64,000 nt of DNA from positions 52,774,030 through 52,838,029 of the forward strand of contig CM019717.1 of the NCBI GenBank assembly GCA_009760885.1, in the 5' to 3' direction. A program made the translations under genes and the position numbers. Below, in pieces: positions 12,005 to 23,189 of the stretch; the first letter of the stretch is position 1; each line of letters begins with the position of its first letter. The DNA is from Achatina immaculata (taxonomy: Eukaryota > Mollusca > Gastropoda > Stylommatophora > Achatinidae). The notes beneath the pieces are model-generated. The model saw only the letters and a list, made by a program, of their open reading frames with translations. It made no database searches and was not told where the DNA came from.

Positions 12005-13425
12005 TATCACTAGGGTGGGTATTTTACAAAATTGCGAAGTACTTTAAATAATTCCGTGTCTTGGCATATACCATACTGTACCATTGTACTTTAAATAATG
12101 CCTTGTCTTTGCATATACCATACTGTACCATTCTAATTTAATTAGTGCTGTGTCTTGGCACATACAATACTGTACCATTCTAATTTAATTAGTGTCGTGT
12201 CTTAGCACATACCATACTGTACCATTCTACTTTAATGAATGCCGTCTTTTGGCACATACCATACTGTGCCATTGAAAATCAGGATATTTAAGAGTAGTGT
12301 TCTAAGTGTACTACTCTATGGAAGTGAATGCTGGAAAATCACCAAAACCATAGAAAACAAGTTGAATTCTTTCCAGACTAAATGTTTACGTAGAATTAAA
12401 AAAATATTTTGGCCAAACACCATAAGAAATAACATCTTATTGGCAGAAATGCAGATGAAACCACTGACAACAATTATTGAGGAAAGACGCTGGCGATGGT
12501 TGGGACATGTGCTCCGAATGACTGACAACTCACTACCAAAAATAGCACTAAGATGGACACCACAGGGGAGCAGAAGTAAGGGTAGACCAAAAGAGACATG
12601 GAGAAGAACAACAGAAAGGATGTTGAGCAACAGAGGGCTCACCTGGGCAAGAGCAGAAAAAAAGGCGAAAGACAGGCATTTGTGGAAAACCCTTGCGGAA
12701 GCCCCATGTGCCCTGGGCACTTAAGGTTCAGAGAGAGAGAGAGAGATACTGTGCCATTCTAATTTAATTAGTGTCGTATCTTGGCACATACAATACTGTA
12801 TCATTCTAATTTAATTAGTGCCGTGTCTTGGCATATACCATACTGTACCATTCTAATTTAATTAGTGCCGTGTCTTGGCATATACCATACTGTACCATTC
12901 TAATTTAATTAGTGCCGTGTCTTGGTATGTACCATACTGTACCATTCTAATTTAATTAGTGCCGTGTCTTGGCACATAACATACTGTACCATTCTAATTT
13001 AATTAGTGCCGTGTCTTGCCACATAACATACTGTACCATTCTAATTTAATTATTGCCGTGTCTTGCCACATACCATACTGTACCATTCTACTTTAATTAT
13101 TGCCGTGTCTTGGCACATACCATACTGTACCATTCTACTTAATTATTGCCGTGTCTTGGCATATACCATACTGTACCATTCTACTTTAATTATTGCCGTG
13201 TCTTGGCATATACCATACTGTACCATTCTACTTTAATTATTGCCGTGTCTTGGCATATACCATACTGTACCATTCTACTTTAATTATTGCCGTGTCTTGG
13301 CATATACCATACTGTACCATTCTACTTTAATTATTGCCGTGTCTTGGCATATACCATACTGTACCATTCTACTTTAATTATTGCCGTGTCTTGGCACATA
13401 CCATACTGTACCATTCTACTTTAAG
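12005..13425. repeat. 47-bp minisatellite array
   Basis: Tandem units of the type TGCCGTGTCTTGGCATATACC followed by ATACTGTACCATTCTA and an ATT-rich spacer. Early units are irregular; those after 13,080 are nearly identical. The array is interrupted by a truncated LINE at 12,274-12,745. Confidence 0.92.
12274..12745 (+). mobile_element. GA-tailed LINE, 5'-truncated, with 13-bp target duplication
   Basis: ATACTGTGCCATT flanks the element at 12,261-12,273 and 12,746-12,758. The element encodes an uninterrupted RT C-terminal region (VLLYGSECWKI, NSFQTKCLRRIKKIF, RRWRWLGHVLRM, SRSKGRPKETWRRTTERM) to the stop at 12,721, then a (GA)n tail. It differs from the copy at 60,470-60,915 at only about four or five positions by eye, so the family was active recently. 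Confidence 0.92.
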
Positions 13426-13730
13426 GTACTATCCGCCACAGAACGCTGATGGATATAGTGAGGGGGTGTGGGGGGTCTGAGCACCTATGGACATGTCCGG
13501 AGTGCCATGATGATGACCTAGACCATAAATCATAACGATAAACAATCTCAGTGTTGTCACTCACACACAATGTACGTTAGAACTTGTTATCTCCAGAACT
13601 TCCATCGTGGTAATGTAAACTTCATTACACATCACTTTCGTCTTCATATCAAGCTGTTGATCATAATTGTTATTTATAAAATATGTCATGTACTGATTTT
13701 TGACAATAAAGTTCATTTTTAAAAAAAAAG
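13426..13730 (+). mobile_element. RNase H-bearing LINE relic, copy A (3' end with poly(A))
   Basis: Continues the LINE: EHLWTCPECHDDDLDH-like C-terminus (~13,478-13,530), then a 3' UTR with AATAAA at ~13,706 and an A-run at ~13,721-13,729. In duplicon B the two halves are adjacent (37,670-37,790). Confidence 0.85.
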
Positions 13731-13954
13731 GTCTGACTGGTTACCTAGCACTTAAACGATAGCTTAAATTTTTTTAGCGCTTAGAAACTAACTAGGAGCC
13801 GGACAGTAAATTACAGACTGGATACTCCGCCTCCGCCGTTCTGTAACCAGAGATGCGGTTGCACAAGTTGCCGACAGGGTACGACATATGCTTGAATTTG
13901 GGTGGCGACCATATGGAAAGGTAATGCAGTTATGTATGTAATAATTTTATGTAT

Positions 13955-14031
13955 TGGCGAACTACTTTGCGAGCCCTATGTGACGTTTAACGGCACGGGA
14001 AGGATATAAGATATAAGATAAGATAAGATGT
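13955..14031 (+). mobile_element. 77-bp stub of ATAAG-tailed LINE
   Basis: Only the last codons (WRTTLRALCDV-like), the stop and the GATATAAGATATAAGATAAG tail are present. Duplicon B lacks it at the equivalent site (~38,000), so it is an extreme 5' truncation that inserted in A. Confidence 0.75.
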
Positions 14032-15880
14032 AATAAAGTTTGCTTTCTTTATTTTTGACTTTTTTTATCAGCTAGTTTAAGACAGATTTTTCAATAGGCC
14101 TCGTATACAAAAAAAAAAAAAGGTGTAAGAATTAATAAATGACATTTTCATGATACTAAGTGTTGTATTCATATTAGAGGAATAATACAAAATAAACTGT
14201 ACAGCAAAGATGAATGGTCACACACAAGATGCAGACATTGCAGTACATGATGGGAGGACAACATTAAATGTGGACTACATAGCAACGGAACAATGAAATA
14301 TACAGTCTACTGTGCCTAAAATGTTTCTGGAGAAATCAATCAAGATTATGATATTCGGTGATTGTTGGAAGAATAATCCGTGAAATGTTTATTTTCAAAA
14401 CTGTAGATTTAAAACTTATTGTCTTTACATACACAGAAAACTACATCACAGTGATTGACAATGGTTTTAAATACTTTGACTTTCAAATCATTTTGCACTT
14501 TCAGACTGCATAAAATCTAAATGTTTTTAAAACACAAAAGAAAAAATATCCTAATTTGTAGATAAATCAGTTGTTTCTTCTTTTTCTTCATTGTAGACAT
14601 TCAGACAAAATGTACTTTTTTTTAGAATCAAATGCAACATTTAATTTTCGCTACTGAAAAGATCGTTGGACGCCTGCAGATGCCCGACTCTTAGAATCAG
14701 CAGCTGGATAAGAGAATGTTTTATCCTTGAACTGAATACATCTTAAATATTCTAGCAATTTACATGTGATCCTTAATATTAAATGTTAAGTTATCAGAGT
14801 GATTTGAAACTAAATTAATCATATTTATCGCTACTACAGATTTCTTTATCCATAACAGCATGGTTTGTTTGTGCATTTCCAAACTTTCTCTTCTAAAAAA
14901 CAAAGCTGGTCATGGCAACAATTTTCATGTGAGAGAACAAAATCTTGAAGGCACTAAAACTTCACACCTTTCATGGCATGCAAATGCGAAGGGACGTAAC
15001 TTATTATTTAAAGCAGTGAAATTTTTGGCAGCATTTGACGGCCATGGATCATAAAATTCACAACATAAAGTGTGTGTCTGTCTTAATTATATATTGTCTT
15101 ATATTTTTATGAGATTTTCAAATCGTCTGTTACCAAAGAAATATAAAAGATCATTAGTTATGCTTTCGATTACTGTATTGAAAAAAAGAAAAAAACTGAC
15201 TAGGGGGGGGGGGGGGGGGGAATAATAATTAGACTAGTGATGCAGCGCTGAGCAACTTCCTATCCAGCTTTTCTTTTACGGAAAATAAGATGTTTGATTT
15301 CAGCACATTCTGAGCTCTACAGACTTAGTTCCAACTGATAAAATGTCAGAGAATTGATAAAATATCAGATAATATCCGGGTGGTTGTTCATGTTGTGTAA
15401 CATTGCCTCGGAGATGAACGCTTAAAAACTGAGTGATGGAGACTGAATTGATCCGCTGAATGTGGTGGCCAGAGTGTTAAAATCCTTTGGTCTCAGACTA
15501 AATCTTCCTATCAAAGCTACAATATTTGGCCCTAGAGTTTGATGTTTTATCCGTTAAGCCACAGGTTAAACTATATATTCACTGACCCTGGCCAGTGCTA
15601 TCCAATTTGACCACAAGCAGAGCTTGTCTGTACTTTATGTGACATAATGACTGAACATTTGCATCATGTCAACTTTAGCTACCACTGTTTTTTAATTCTT
15701 TGTACATCATACTAAAAAAATAAATATATGAGAAATATGTGGCAAAGATATGAAACAATTACTGATTAAATTAAGAGAATTTATTTTGTGCTGAGGCTCA
15801 TTTAAGATGTTGACTATTTTCAGGAACAAAAACCATGAAGGAAATATAGCCACCTCTTACTTCATGTTATCATCAGCTTT
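14032..15880. other. Non-coding segment, duplicon A
   Basis: No gene recognised. It aligns with 38,009-39,430 in B up to ~15,165. From 15,166 to ~15,882 there is no counterpart in B, where a LINE sits instead. A run of about 18 G lies at 15,205-15,222. Confidence 0.6.
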
Positions 15881-15882
15881 GT

Positions 15883-16265
15883 TGCAGACTTAATTCACGA
15901 CAGCATCAGTTTTATTGCTTACTTCATGACAGCATCAGTTTTATTGCTTACTTCATGACAGCATCAATTTTGTCACAGACTTAATTCATGACAGCATCAG
16001 TTTTGTCACAGACTTACTTTATGGCAGCATCAGTTTGTCACAGACTTACTTCATGACAGCATCAATTTTGTCACAGACTTATTTCATGAGCATCAGTTTT
16101 GTTGCAGAATTACTTCATGACAGCATCAGTTTTGTTGCAGACTTACTTCATGACAGCATCAGTTTTGTCACAGACTTACTTCATGACAGCATCAGTTTTG
16201 TCGCAGACTTACTCTATGACAGCATCAGTTTTGTTGCAGACTTATCTTTATTACAGATTCTGTTT
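15883..16265. repeat. 33-bp minisatellite, copy A
   Basis: Units of the type CTTCATGACAGCATCAGTTT + TGTCACAGACTTA, about 11 copies with variants. Because 33 is a multiple of 3 and lacks stops, long repetitive open frames appear on the plus strand; they are not genes. Confidence 0.9.
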
Positions 16266-17074
16266 TGTCACAGTATCTATCTCTTTCACAGTATTATTAA
16301 TAGCAAGATAATGTTCTACTCAAAACACATTCTCACTCATTCATTTACAATTTAATATCAAACACAGAGAACTGGAAACTTTAAAAAATATTTTAAAAAA
16401 CTATGAAAATTGCTTGTGTCCTGTAAAACTTCTATCAGCATATGATGATGCTGTTTCTTAACAGTTTTTATACGACTTGTAAAGTAAAAATTATAGACAT
16501 ATTATTTGTCAAATCTACATACGTAAATTTCTACATAAGTGATAAATGTAAAATGAGTAACTAGATTGTCAACTGATAACTTCTTCTTCTTGTTCTTCAG
16601 CTTTCCAAGCCACTAAGGCTCATTGGTGCAGATAAAGTTCGATTCCATTCTCTCCATTCCTTATCTGTGGTCATTGTTCAAGTCCAACCTAAAAAATGCT
16701 CAAATCTTAAGCAATTGTATTCTCCCAAAACCAAGGCTTGACATGTTTAAAAAATCTTCCCAACTGCCCACCTTTGGAAAGCCCTACCAACTCATGTAAA
16801 ACCTATAAGTAACATTCGTTCTTATAACTTCAAACTTTGTCAACATCTGTTTAATATGGACTATATCCCTCCCTAAGCATAATCTAAAGCAGTTTAAAGT
16901 ATGGCTTGATTGTTGTACTTTTTTTTATACTGCTTTTCTATAAATTTGTTAGTTTTGAATGAATGTAAGAATGCAAGTTTATTTCATTTTGTTGTATAAA
17001 TCAGAGTGTAGAGCATATTGAAAAGAGATAAGTTTATTTATGTAATTATTTAATTGTGTCTTCATGATTATTAT

Positions 17075-17645
17075 CTTATCTTATATCTTATATCCTTCCC
17101 ATGCCGTTAAATGTCACATAGGGCTCACAAAGTAGATCGCCAATGTTTCCTGTCTTCGGCGAGTCTTTCAACCTCATCGAAGGATTTTATGCCTGTTAAT
17201 TTGGCCTCTCTTAACAGTGTCCTCTTCAGAGTTTCACGCGGTCTGCCTCTTTTTCTTTGGCCTGTTGTGTTCCACTTGATAGCTTGTTTTGGGATTCTCT
17301 GATCATTTCTTCTCATCAAGTGACCAACATATGTCCATCTCCTTTTCCTGATCACCCATGAGACTGGTTGTTGTTCAGTCATCTGTCTTATCTCTACATT
17401 GTTCTTGAATTCGTTCCACTTGATGCTGAGTATTTTCCTTAGACATTTGTTTTCAAAAGAGTCTAATTTCTTTTCTATTTCTTTAGTTGTTTTCCAGCTT
17501 TCACATGCATAAATGAGTGTGGATATTACATTTGAATTGAAAAGTCTTAACTTGGTTTTTGTGCTTATAACTTTTGAGTTTCATATGTTCTCAAGATTCT
17601 TGAAGATTGATGCTGCTTTTGCAATTCTGATCATAACTTCCTTTC
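17075..17645 (-). mobile_element. ATAAG-type LINE insertion with 13-bp target duplication
   Basis: TCATGATTATTAT occurs at 17,062-17,074 and 17,646-17,658. Duplicon B has one copy of the site (near 41,720) and no insertion. The minus strand encodes the LINE C-terminus (VIRKRRWTYVGHLMRR, GQRKRGRPRETLKR, DEVERLAEDRKHWR), and the ATAAG tail lies at the left end. Confidence 0.92.
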
Positions 17646-17689
17646 TCATGATTATTATGCTCATTAATAAATGCTGAATGACTGTGACT

Positions 17690-18010
17690 GAGTGAAAGCT
17701 GTATGATGAAGGTGAGAATATCAGATGGGCCAGCGTGCCCAATTCTTAACCCTTTGAGAGTAAAATATGTTCGTTCTATTCCTAATCTTTTCTCTCCAGT
17801 TGGTGACACCAGTTTCATTAATATCCTCTTCTATATTGTCTTTCCATCTCTGACTAGATGGTCTTGTTTCCCTCATCTCTTGTGCATACATAATTTTCAT
17901 TTGTCTGTTCTCTTCCATTGTTTCTGCATGGTCCAACCAGCATAGTCTGTTCAGTTTCAAGACATTTATAATTCGTGTCAATTGATAGCACCAACACAAA
18001 TATCAGAGAC
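17690..18010 (-). mobile_element. LINE C-terminal fragment, copy A
   Basis: Minus-strand frame with RLCWLDHAETMEENRQMK and RWKDNIEEDINETGVTNWRE, matching the C-terminal GH-x-x-R-M ... W-x-D-x-I-E-x-D ... WR pattern of RTE-like LINEs. Shared with B, so it predates the duplication. Confidence 0.7.
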
Positions 18011-18479
18011 TCTTTGCTGAGGTGGATAAAGAAAGTGACTACCAAGACAAAGACCAGTTACACAAATGTGGAACTGGTTTTTGTAACTAAAACTGAGATG
18101 TCATTATTAATATAAAAATTAATGCATGACATTAAAACATGTCCAAGTATACAGAATGTGGATACAGAAATGAATGTCTAAGACTCACAGACTATGTTCT
18201 TCACTATAATCAAGTTTTAATACAATGTGATTATTCTGGCTTACAAGGTCATATAATTTCAGCTCTGTTTAACATATATTTTTGGATTCATTTTATACAG
18301 AAATAGTAATTTTAATTTATCAGTAATTTCTAAGGCACTAAATTACTGACATCATCAAATGCAAAAGAACAATTAACATTTGAAAAAGTTGTTCGATAAA
18401 TCCAAAAAAAAAATTATTATTGTCAGAAAATGTAAAGTAAACCTCACTGAAACAAATATGTCACAGCACCAGTCTTCAT

Positions 18480-19160
18480 CAACTACTGAATTAAATTTAA
18501 AACCATCTTTGGTCACATTTACTATAATTACATATAGTTTTATCTTGCCCTGGTAAAATAAGAAAAGTAAAGGTTTGAAGATTCAAAGGTTTAAAATCAG
18601 ACTCTGCCATCCATAAATAATCCAATGCATGTCACAGCCTCCATCCAAGAGTATGTTTGCTAAAAGTTCCCATCAAATATTGGTTCTTTGTGATGGACTT
18701 TCTGCCACACAGTTCAGACTTTCTACCAGCACCTTTAATTTGTTCTAGCTCCAGCAATCACTTCAAAATTACATTGTTCTTGCATTCCCGCTCTTCATTT
18801 TCCTGCAGTTTTTTAAATTACAGCTTTAGCAACGTCGTCCTTGTCTATTCTCAGCCTGCCATTTATTTTAGCCTGCCCACCAAGTCTGACTGCCACTTCA
18901 TTGCCATGTACTCCCACATGTCCTGAAACAACAAAGCTATGTTAGGCTCATCACAGTTGACTGGCTTAACAGATGAACCCATTCTTGTTAAAGCAATTTT
19001 TTCTCAATCTTATGAAGCATATTCTGTGAATCTGTCACAATGACAATATGGACTACACCGTGGGTAGCTACACGTTCCATTGCCATCAAGACAGCTTCAA
19101 TTTCCATTCGTATGCTTGAAGTGATGACTTCAATGCTCCGGAACCCTTTTTATGTCTTTT
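18480..19160 (-). mobile_element. RNase H relic of a LINE, minus strand, copy A
   Basis: Reads on the minus strand as an RNase H C-terminal half: a GHVGVHGNEVA-RLGG motif from ~18,925 down, followed by the HTLGW C-terminal segment near 18,640. Many frame breaks. It lies about 1.6 kb beyond the 3' end of the ankyrin gene on the same strand. The homologous plus-strand relic is at 32.4-33.06 kb. Confidence 0.7.
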
Positions 19161-19910
19161 TTTTAAAGAACCATTGACAGTGAAATGGAGTTTAAACTCT
19201 GAGGTCGATGAAGCAGCAGCATCTAAATAAGGAGTTAAATAGACAGAAGTGGAGAAGAAATAGGAATCATCATGGATGGATTATAAGGAGTTAAACAGAT
19301 AGAAGTGGAGAAGAAACAGTAATCATTATGGCAGGATTAAGAGGAAAAGGAGAGCAGGGAAACATAAGAAAAGTAAGTGTACTTTGATGAGATCTTGTTT
19401 CCTTTCATTTCCTGTTGAAGCAGAAGGGAATGTTTTGAGTGATTATGAAATAAAACATGTCATATTTTTCATATTAACATTTGGAATATTTTTTTTTTCA
19501 CCCTAAATATAAGATTTAACTTTGACAATTTTCAACATTTTGGATCAAAAAAGAAAAAAAGTAATAAGATGCAGCTTTTAATGATTAAATAAAATTCTAT
19601 ATTTCACTCAGCTGGTGCTATAATGGCATATCTAAACAATGTCTTTTATTCACTGTTTCCTAAAATATAGCTTAATCACATAAATGATTAAGAGAGTAAT
19701 GTGATAATATTTATAAAAGTATTCTAGTATAAATATAATAAACAAAATATGTTGAAGGTAAAGGCTAATAAAATTAATAACCCACATTCTTCTCGAGAAC
19801 AAATGACAAGAAAAAGTGTCACAAATATATGTTAAACATGTCAGGCAATAAATGAGTGTTACTACTTAATGAATGAAATTTGTTGCTTATGAAAAGTTAC
19901 TGTCATATTT

Positions 19911-20310
19911 TTGTTTCTGGTCAGTGTTGTCACAGTTCTGTTGATGATCAATGTTGTCACAGTTCTGTTGGTGGTCAATGTTGTCACAGTTCTGTTGATG
20001 GTCAGTGTTGTCATATTTCTGTTCATGGTCAGTGTTGTCACAGTTCTGTTGATGACCAGTGTTGTCACAGTTCTGTTTATGGTCAGTGTTGTCACAGTTC
20101 TGTTGATGGTCAGTGTTGTCACAGTTCTGTTGATGGTCAGTGTTGTCACAGTTCTGTTGATGGTCAGTATAGTCACAGTTCTGTTCATGGTCAGTGTTGT
20201 CACAGTTCTGTTGATGGTCAGTGTTGTCACAGTTCTGTTGATGGTCAGTGTTGTCACAGTTCTGTTGATGGTCAGTGTTGTCACAGTTCTGTTCATGGTC
20301 AGTATTGTGG
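19911..20310. repeat. 27-bp minisatellite 3' of ankyrin gene, copy A
   Basis: About 14 units of CACAGTTCTGTTGATGGTCA + GTGTTGT. It is open in three or more frames on both strands because the period is a multiple of 3; those frames (for example minus TINRTVTTL repeats) are artefacts. It lies ~0.5 kb downstream of the ankyrin stop. Copy B has one unit fewer. Confidence 0.93.
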
Positions 20311-20798
20311 TTTTCATAAAATGTAAAAAGTTCACAAGTCGTATGTGCAGATAAGACAATTTAATATGTGAGAACAAATCCTCAGCCAGTTATTTACTTA
20401 CTTACTTACTTCCTGTTTTGTTTCTTCCACCATTCTTAATGAATTATTATTCTGTTAGTATCAAAAATTATTACTGGGCTAGATTCCTGATGTAGTTTAA
20501 TAATACAAGAGTCATTAACAGCAAATTCAACTTTAAGCACACAAAGGAGAATTTAAAACAGTTCTCTCAGAAAATTACAAACATTGATTTCATCACTTTG
20601 TTACTGTTAAAAAAAAAAAAAAAGTAAAATCCCCATTTCCATGCTATTAACACACATTTGGGATACATAGTTAGCCTTGTATTTTCATGACCTTTGGCAT
20701 ATGAAAGTGTGATGTGGTCAGTATCATGCCTGGCTGACTATTTTACTTTACCAAAGTATACCTGTAACATCTGATTTATCTTATACAATTTTATGAAA

Positions 20799-22832
20799 CT
20801 AACAAAATTTTACACCATCATCACCACACATACCACAGCCACATGGTACTAGAACTCGTCCAAAAGGCCAATATAACAAAAGTGGGCGTGGGTGGGAGAG
20901 ATTTTCATAATCATTAGGGCTGAAACAGAAAGGAATGGAGTCCCATTGGCTCACACAGAGTTTTGATATTGGCTCCTTAAATAACAGCATTCTCTGGAGT
21001 AGGTCAGGAAGCCCAGATTGTCTGACTCTCTTTTTCCTGTCAGGACTGGCACCCATGATAGAAGAAACAGCCACAAAACAAAGTTTGACAAGTGGCCATG
21101 GCTGGGAGTACACAGCATCATAGAATTCTCGTAGCTGTGATTGTCCATATCTGAATATAATAGTACAAGTTCTGATTTTGTAATAACACCTCCTGCGAAT
21201 GGTATCATTGGCATTGAGGTATCCTACTGCTAAGCAGAACTTGGCTGCATTCAGTTGGTACTCTCCCAGAGCAGTTACAAGCACAGAAGGACTTCTCCAA
21301 AAATGGTACTTATAGTGCACATGAAAGTCACTCACAGATGGCATTATGCCATTTAGAACTAATAATTGTAGTTTTCTTTTGTCTGTGTCATTCACCATGG
21401 AGATGAAATCCTCCCAGTCAATAAATGGCTCTGCAATTTGTTTGAGCAGATACTTTAATAAGGTGATGTCACAACTTAAAGCTCTACTCATTAGTGACTT
21501 TACTCCTGCAGTTGTCAGATTAGGATTAGCTCCATTTTCTAACAAGAATCTGGCATTTGCTCCTTGTTTATCACCTGAAAAGTAACCAATAGCATGGTGC
21601 AATGCAGATTGTTCATAACTGTCTGTCATATTAATGTGGGCACCATGACTGATCAGCATTGACAGTATGTTTGTGTCTGCTTCACGTACTGCTAACATTA
21701 AAGCTGTCAATCCTGACTTCTCCTGAGCATTGACATCAGCACCATGATCTAGGAGATATTTTCTTGTCCTATATATATCTTCTACACTAGACTTATTATT
21801 GAAAGACAGCATGATATATTCATTAATAAAGAGATTTCTGACAGATTCATCACAATAATTTAAATTTCTTGTAAGCTCAATGTCCAAATGTTGGCATATT
21901 GCATGTCCCAATGCTGTTCTGCCATTGTGATCAGTTTCATTAATGTCAGCACCAGCATCGATCAATCTCTTGACATACTCAAAATTTCCTTTAGAGGAAG
22001 CATGTGCTAAAGCTGTCATTCCTCGACAATCTGTCACATGAATATCAGATCCAGCTCGTATTAATTCATAAAAAATAGCTGATCTGTCAGACCTAGCAGC
22101 ATGCATAAATGGAGTCATACCATTTTTATCAGTGACACAAATGCTGGCACCAGCCTTCAAGAGAATCTCTAAATATTTATTGGCACTATCTGACTTATTC
22201 TTTTTTGTTATAAGATGCATCAGTGCAGTCATGCCTGATACATCCATAAGGTTTATGTTTGCCCTTGACTTTATCAGCTCATGCATACAGTTTTCACTCA
22301 AGGCTTCTACAGCATAAAAAAGAGCAGTTTTCCCCAATTTACATTGTAGATCTTTCCATTTCTCCGCATTTTTTAGAAGACTTTGTAAACATGAACAGTG
22401 GCCTCCAGCTGCGGCCAACATCAACGCAGTCTTGCCTGTTCTGTCTTGTAGTTCCTGTCTTGCTCCACTCTTGATGAGACACTCCACGCATTCTGTGTGA
22501 CCTGCTTTTGCTGCTAACATAAGTGCTGTCCATCCAGTGTCATCTAACAGATCCAGTTTAGCTCTAGCCTTTAATAAGACCAACAAAATTTCAACATTTC
22601 CTTTCTCAGCAGAAAACATTAGTGGCGTCCGCATGAAGCTGTAGGTCTTATTGACATCAGCACCAGCTTGCAAAAGTTTCTGTACAGCCACATTGTTTCC
22701 TTGTTCTATGGCAAGCTTCAGATCAATTTTTTCATTTACATCAACTTGAGTAGTAATATCTTTGTCTGTGATCATTGTCTCACTTGTAATAGCATCATCT
22801 GACAACTGAAAAATCCCTGAATTATTCTCCAT
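20799..22832 (-). CDS. Ankyrin-repeat / SOCS-box protein (ASB-like), copy A
   Basis: This is an intact 677-residue reading frame. About 12 ankyrin repeats span residues ~34-465, with repeated G-x-TALM-A cores at residues ~100, 133, 199, 237, 270 and 374. A helical region follows (~466-575). Residues ~575-618 form a SOCS box: the BC box PLVKLCFVAV (580-589) fits the elongin-C consensus (L at +2, C at +6, small hydrophobic at +10), and GLPDLL-RMLLF (608-618) resembles the Cullin-box end. A 59-residue tail ends in a CGCGMCG cluster. By ASB-family knowledge this would be the substrate receptor of an elongin/Cullin ubiquitin ligase, with the substrate unknown. I chose the ATG at 22,832 because a strong 3' splice site (TCTGTCCTCAG) ends six bases before it. 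The open frame runs 42 codons further upstream in this copy, but copy B has a stop there, so that stretch is probably intron. The coding part is intronless. Confidence 0.85.
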   Translation of the reverse strand: MENNSGIFQLSDDAITSETMITDKDITTQVDVNEKIDLKLAIEQGNNVAVQKLLQAGADVNKTYSFMRTPLMFSAEKGNVEILLVLLKARAKLDLLDDTGWTALMLAAKAGHTECVECLIKSGARQELQDRTGKTALMLAAAGGHCSCLQSLLKNAEKWKDLQCKLGKTALFYAVEALSENCMHELIKSRANINLMDVSGMTALMHLITKKNKSDSANKYLEILLKAGASICVTDKNGMTPFMHAARSDRSAIFYELIRAGSDIHVTDCRGMTALAHASSKGNFEYVKRLIDAGADINETDHNGRTALGHAICQHLDIELTRNLNYCDESVRNLFINEYIMLSFNNKSSVEDIYRTRKYLLDHGADVNAQEKSGLTALMLAVREADTNILSMLISHGAHINMTDSYEQSALHHAIGYFSGDKQGANARFLLENGANPNLTTAGVKSLMSRALSCDITLLKYLLKQIAEPFIDWEDFISMVNDTDKRKLQLLVLNGIMPSVSDFHVHYKYHFWRSPSVLVTALGEYQLNAAKFCLAVGYLNANDTIRRRCYYKIRTCTIIFRYGQSQLREFYDAVYSQPWPLVKLCFVAVSSIMGASPDRKKRVRQSGLPDLLQRMLLFKEPISKLCVSQWDSIPFCFSPNDYENLSHPRPLLLYWPFGRVLVPCGCGMCGDDGVKFC

Positions 22833-22958
22833 TGTTGTCTGAGGACAGATAAATGCAGAAATAATCATACAATCAAACCAGAAAATAAAACATAAAAATA
22901 CAAGATCTATCAAAAAGAATGACAACTGTAACGTGTGCTCTCCTAAATTAGTCATCAC

Positions 22959-23015
22959 CCAGTTCCTCGGTTAAATTTAGTAGCCAGCCTCCTTCTGATC
23001 TACACCATCCAAGTC
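22959..23015 (-). other. Candidate 5' non-coding exon of ankyrin/SOCS copy A
   Basis: On the minus strand a TTTATATCAG acceptor is followed by 57 bp and then a GTGATG donor. The next acceptor lies 120 bp downstream, just before the coding ATG at 22,832. The same arrangement is kept at 47,693-47,749 and in the inverted remnant at 61,387-61,442. A further upstream block near 23,110 is also conserved in the remnants and may be another leader exon. Inferred from splice consensus and conservation only; there is no transcript evidence. Confidence 0.45.
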
Positions 23016-23189
23016 CTGATATAAAGTAAATAAAACAAAAATCTATGTTTAAGAATAGCTCTGATGTCCCATATCTTAGGCTTAACCTACTCATTCAATT
23101 GTTTGTAGCTGCCAATGGCATTAAGTCTGATAGGCAACCATCAAAATTATAATTCATTTATTTTTTATTATGTGCTGTTACAAGAGTAC

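Larger units (their letters stand above)
10965..13425. mobile_element. A-only 2.46-kb insertion carrying a 47-bp minisatellite
   Basis: Duplicon B has an uninterrupted LINE at the equivalent point (37,675-37,690), so this block is an insertion in A. It starts TTATAACAGAATT and has a 7-bp stem hairpin (CAGAATT/AATTCTG) within its first 25 bp. It ends inside the last 47-bp repeat unit, contains no transposase, and leaves no clear target duplication. The build (terminal hairpin, single-copy head, tandem array) resembles Helitron/pearl-type non-autonomous elements of invertebrates, which is only an inference. Confidence 0.6.

Noticed and set aside
14860..15054. 64-codon plus-strand frame
   Set aside because: Not kept in the duplicate at ~39,120-39,330 and no motif.
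15883..16265. CRISPR-like array
   Set aside because: Units are directly adjacent with no unique spacers, no cas genes, and the genome is eukaryotic. The same holds for the 47-bp and 39-bp arrays.
16035..16355. Repetitive frames over the 33-bp array (also 40,552-40,958)
   Set aside because: Period is a multiple of three and lacks stops; unit content drifts without regard to frame.
19862..20377. Long repetitive open frames (TINRTVTTL-type) on both strands
   Set aside because: They arise from a stop-free 27-bp tandem repeat, which is open in several frames on both strands at once; no start context, domain or conservation of one frame.
22132..22474. Plus-strand frames opposite the ankyrin gene
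   Set aside because: Antisense shadows of the ankyrin repeats.
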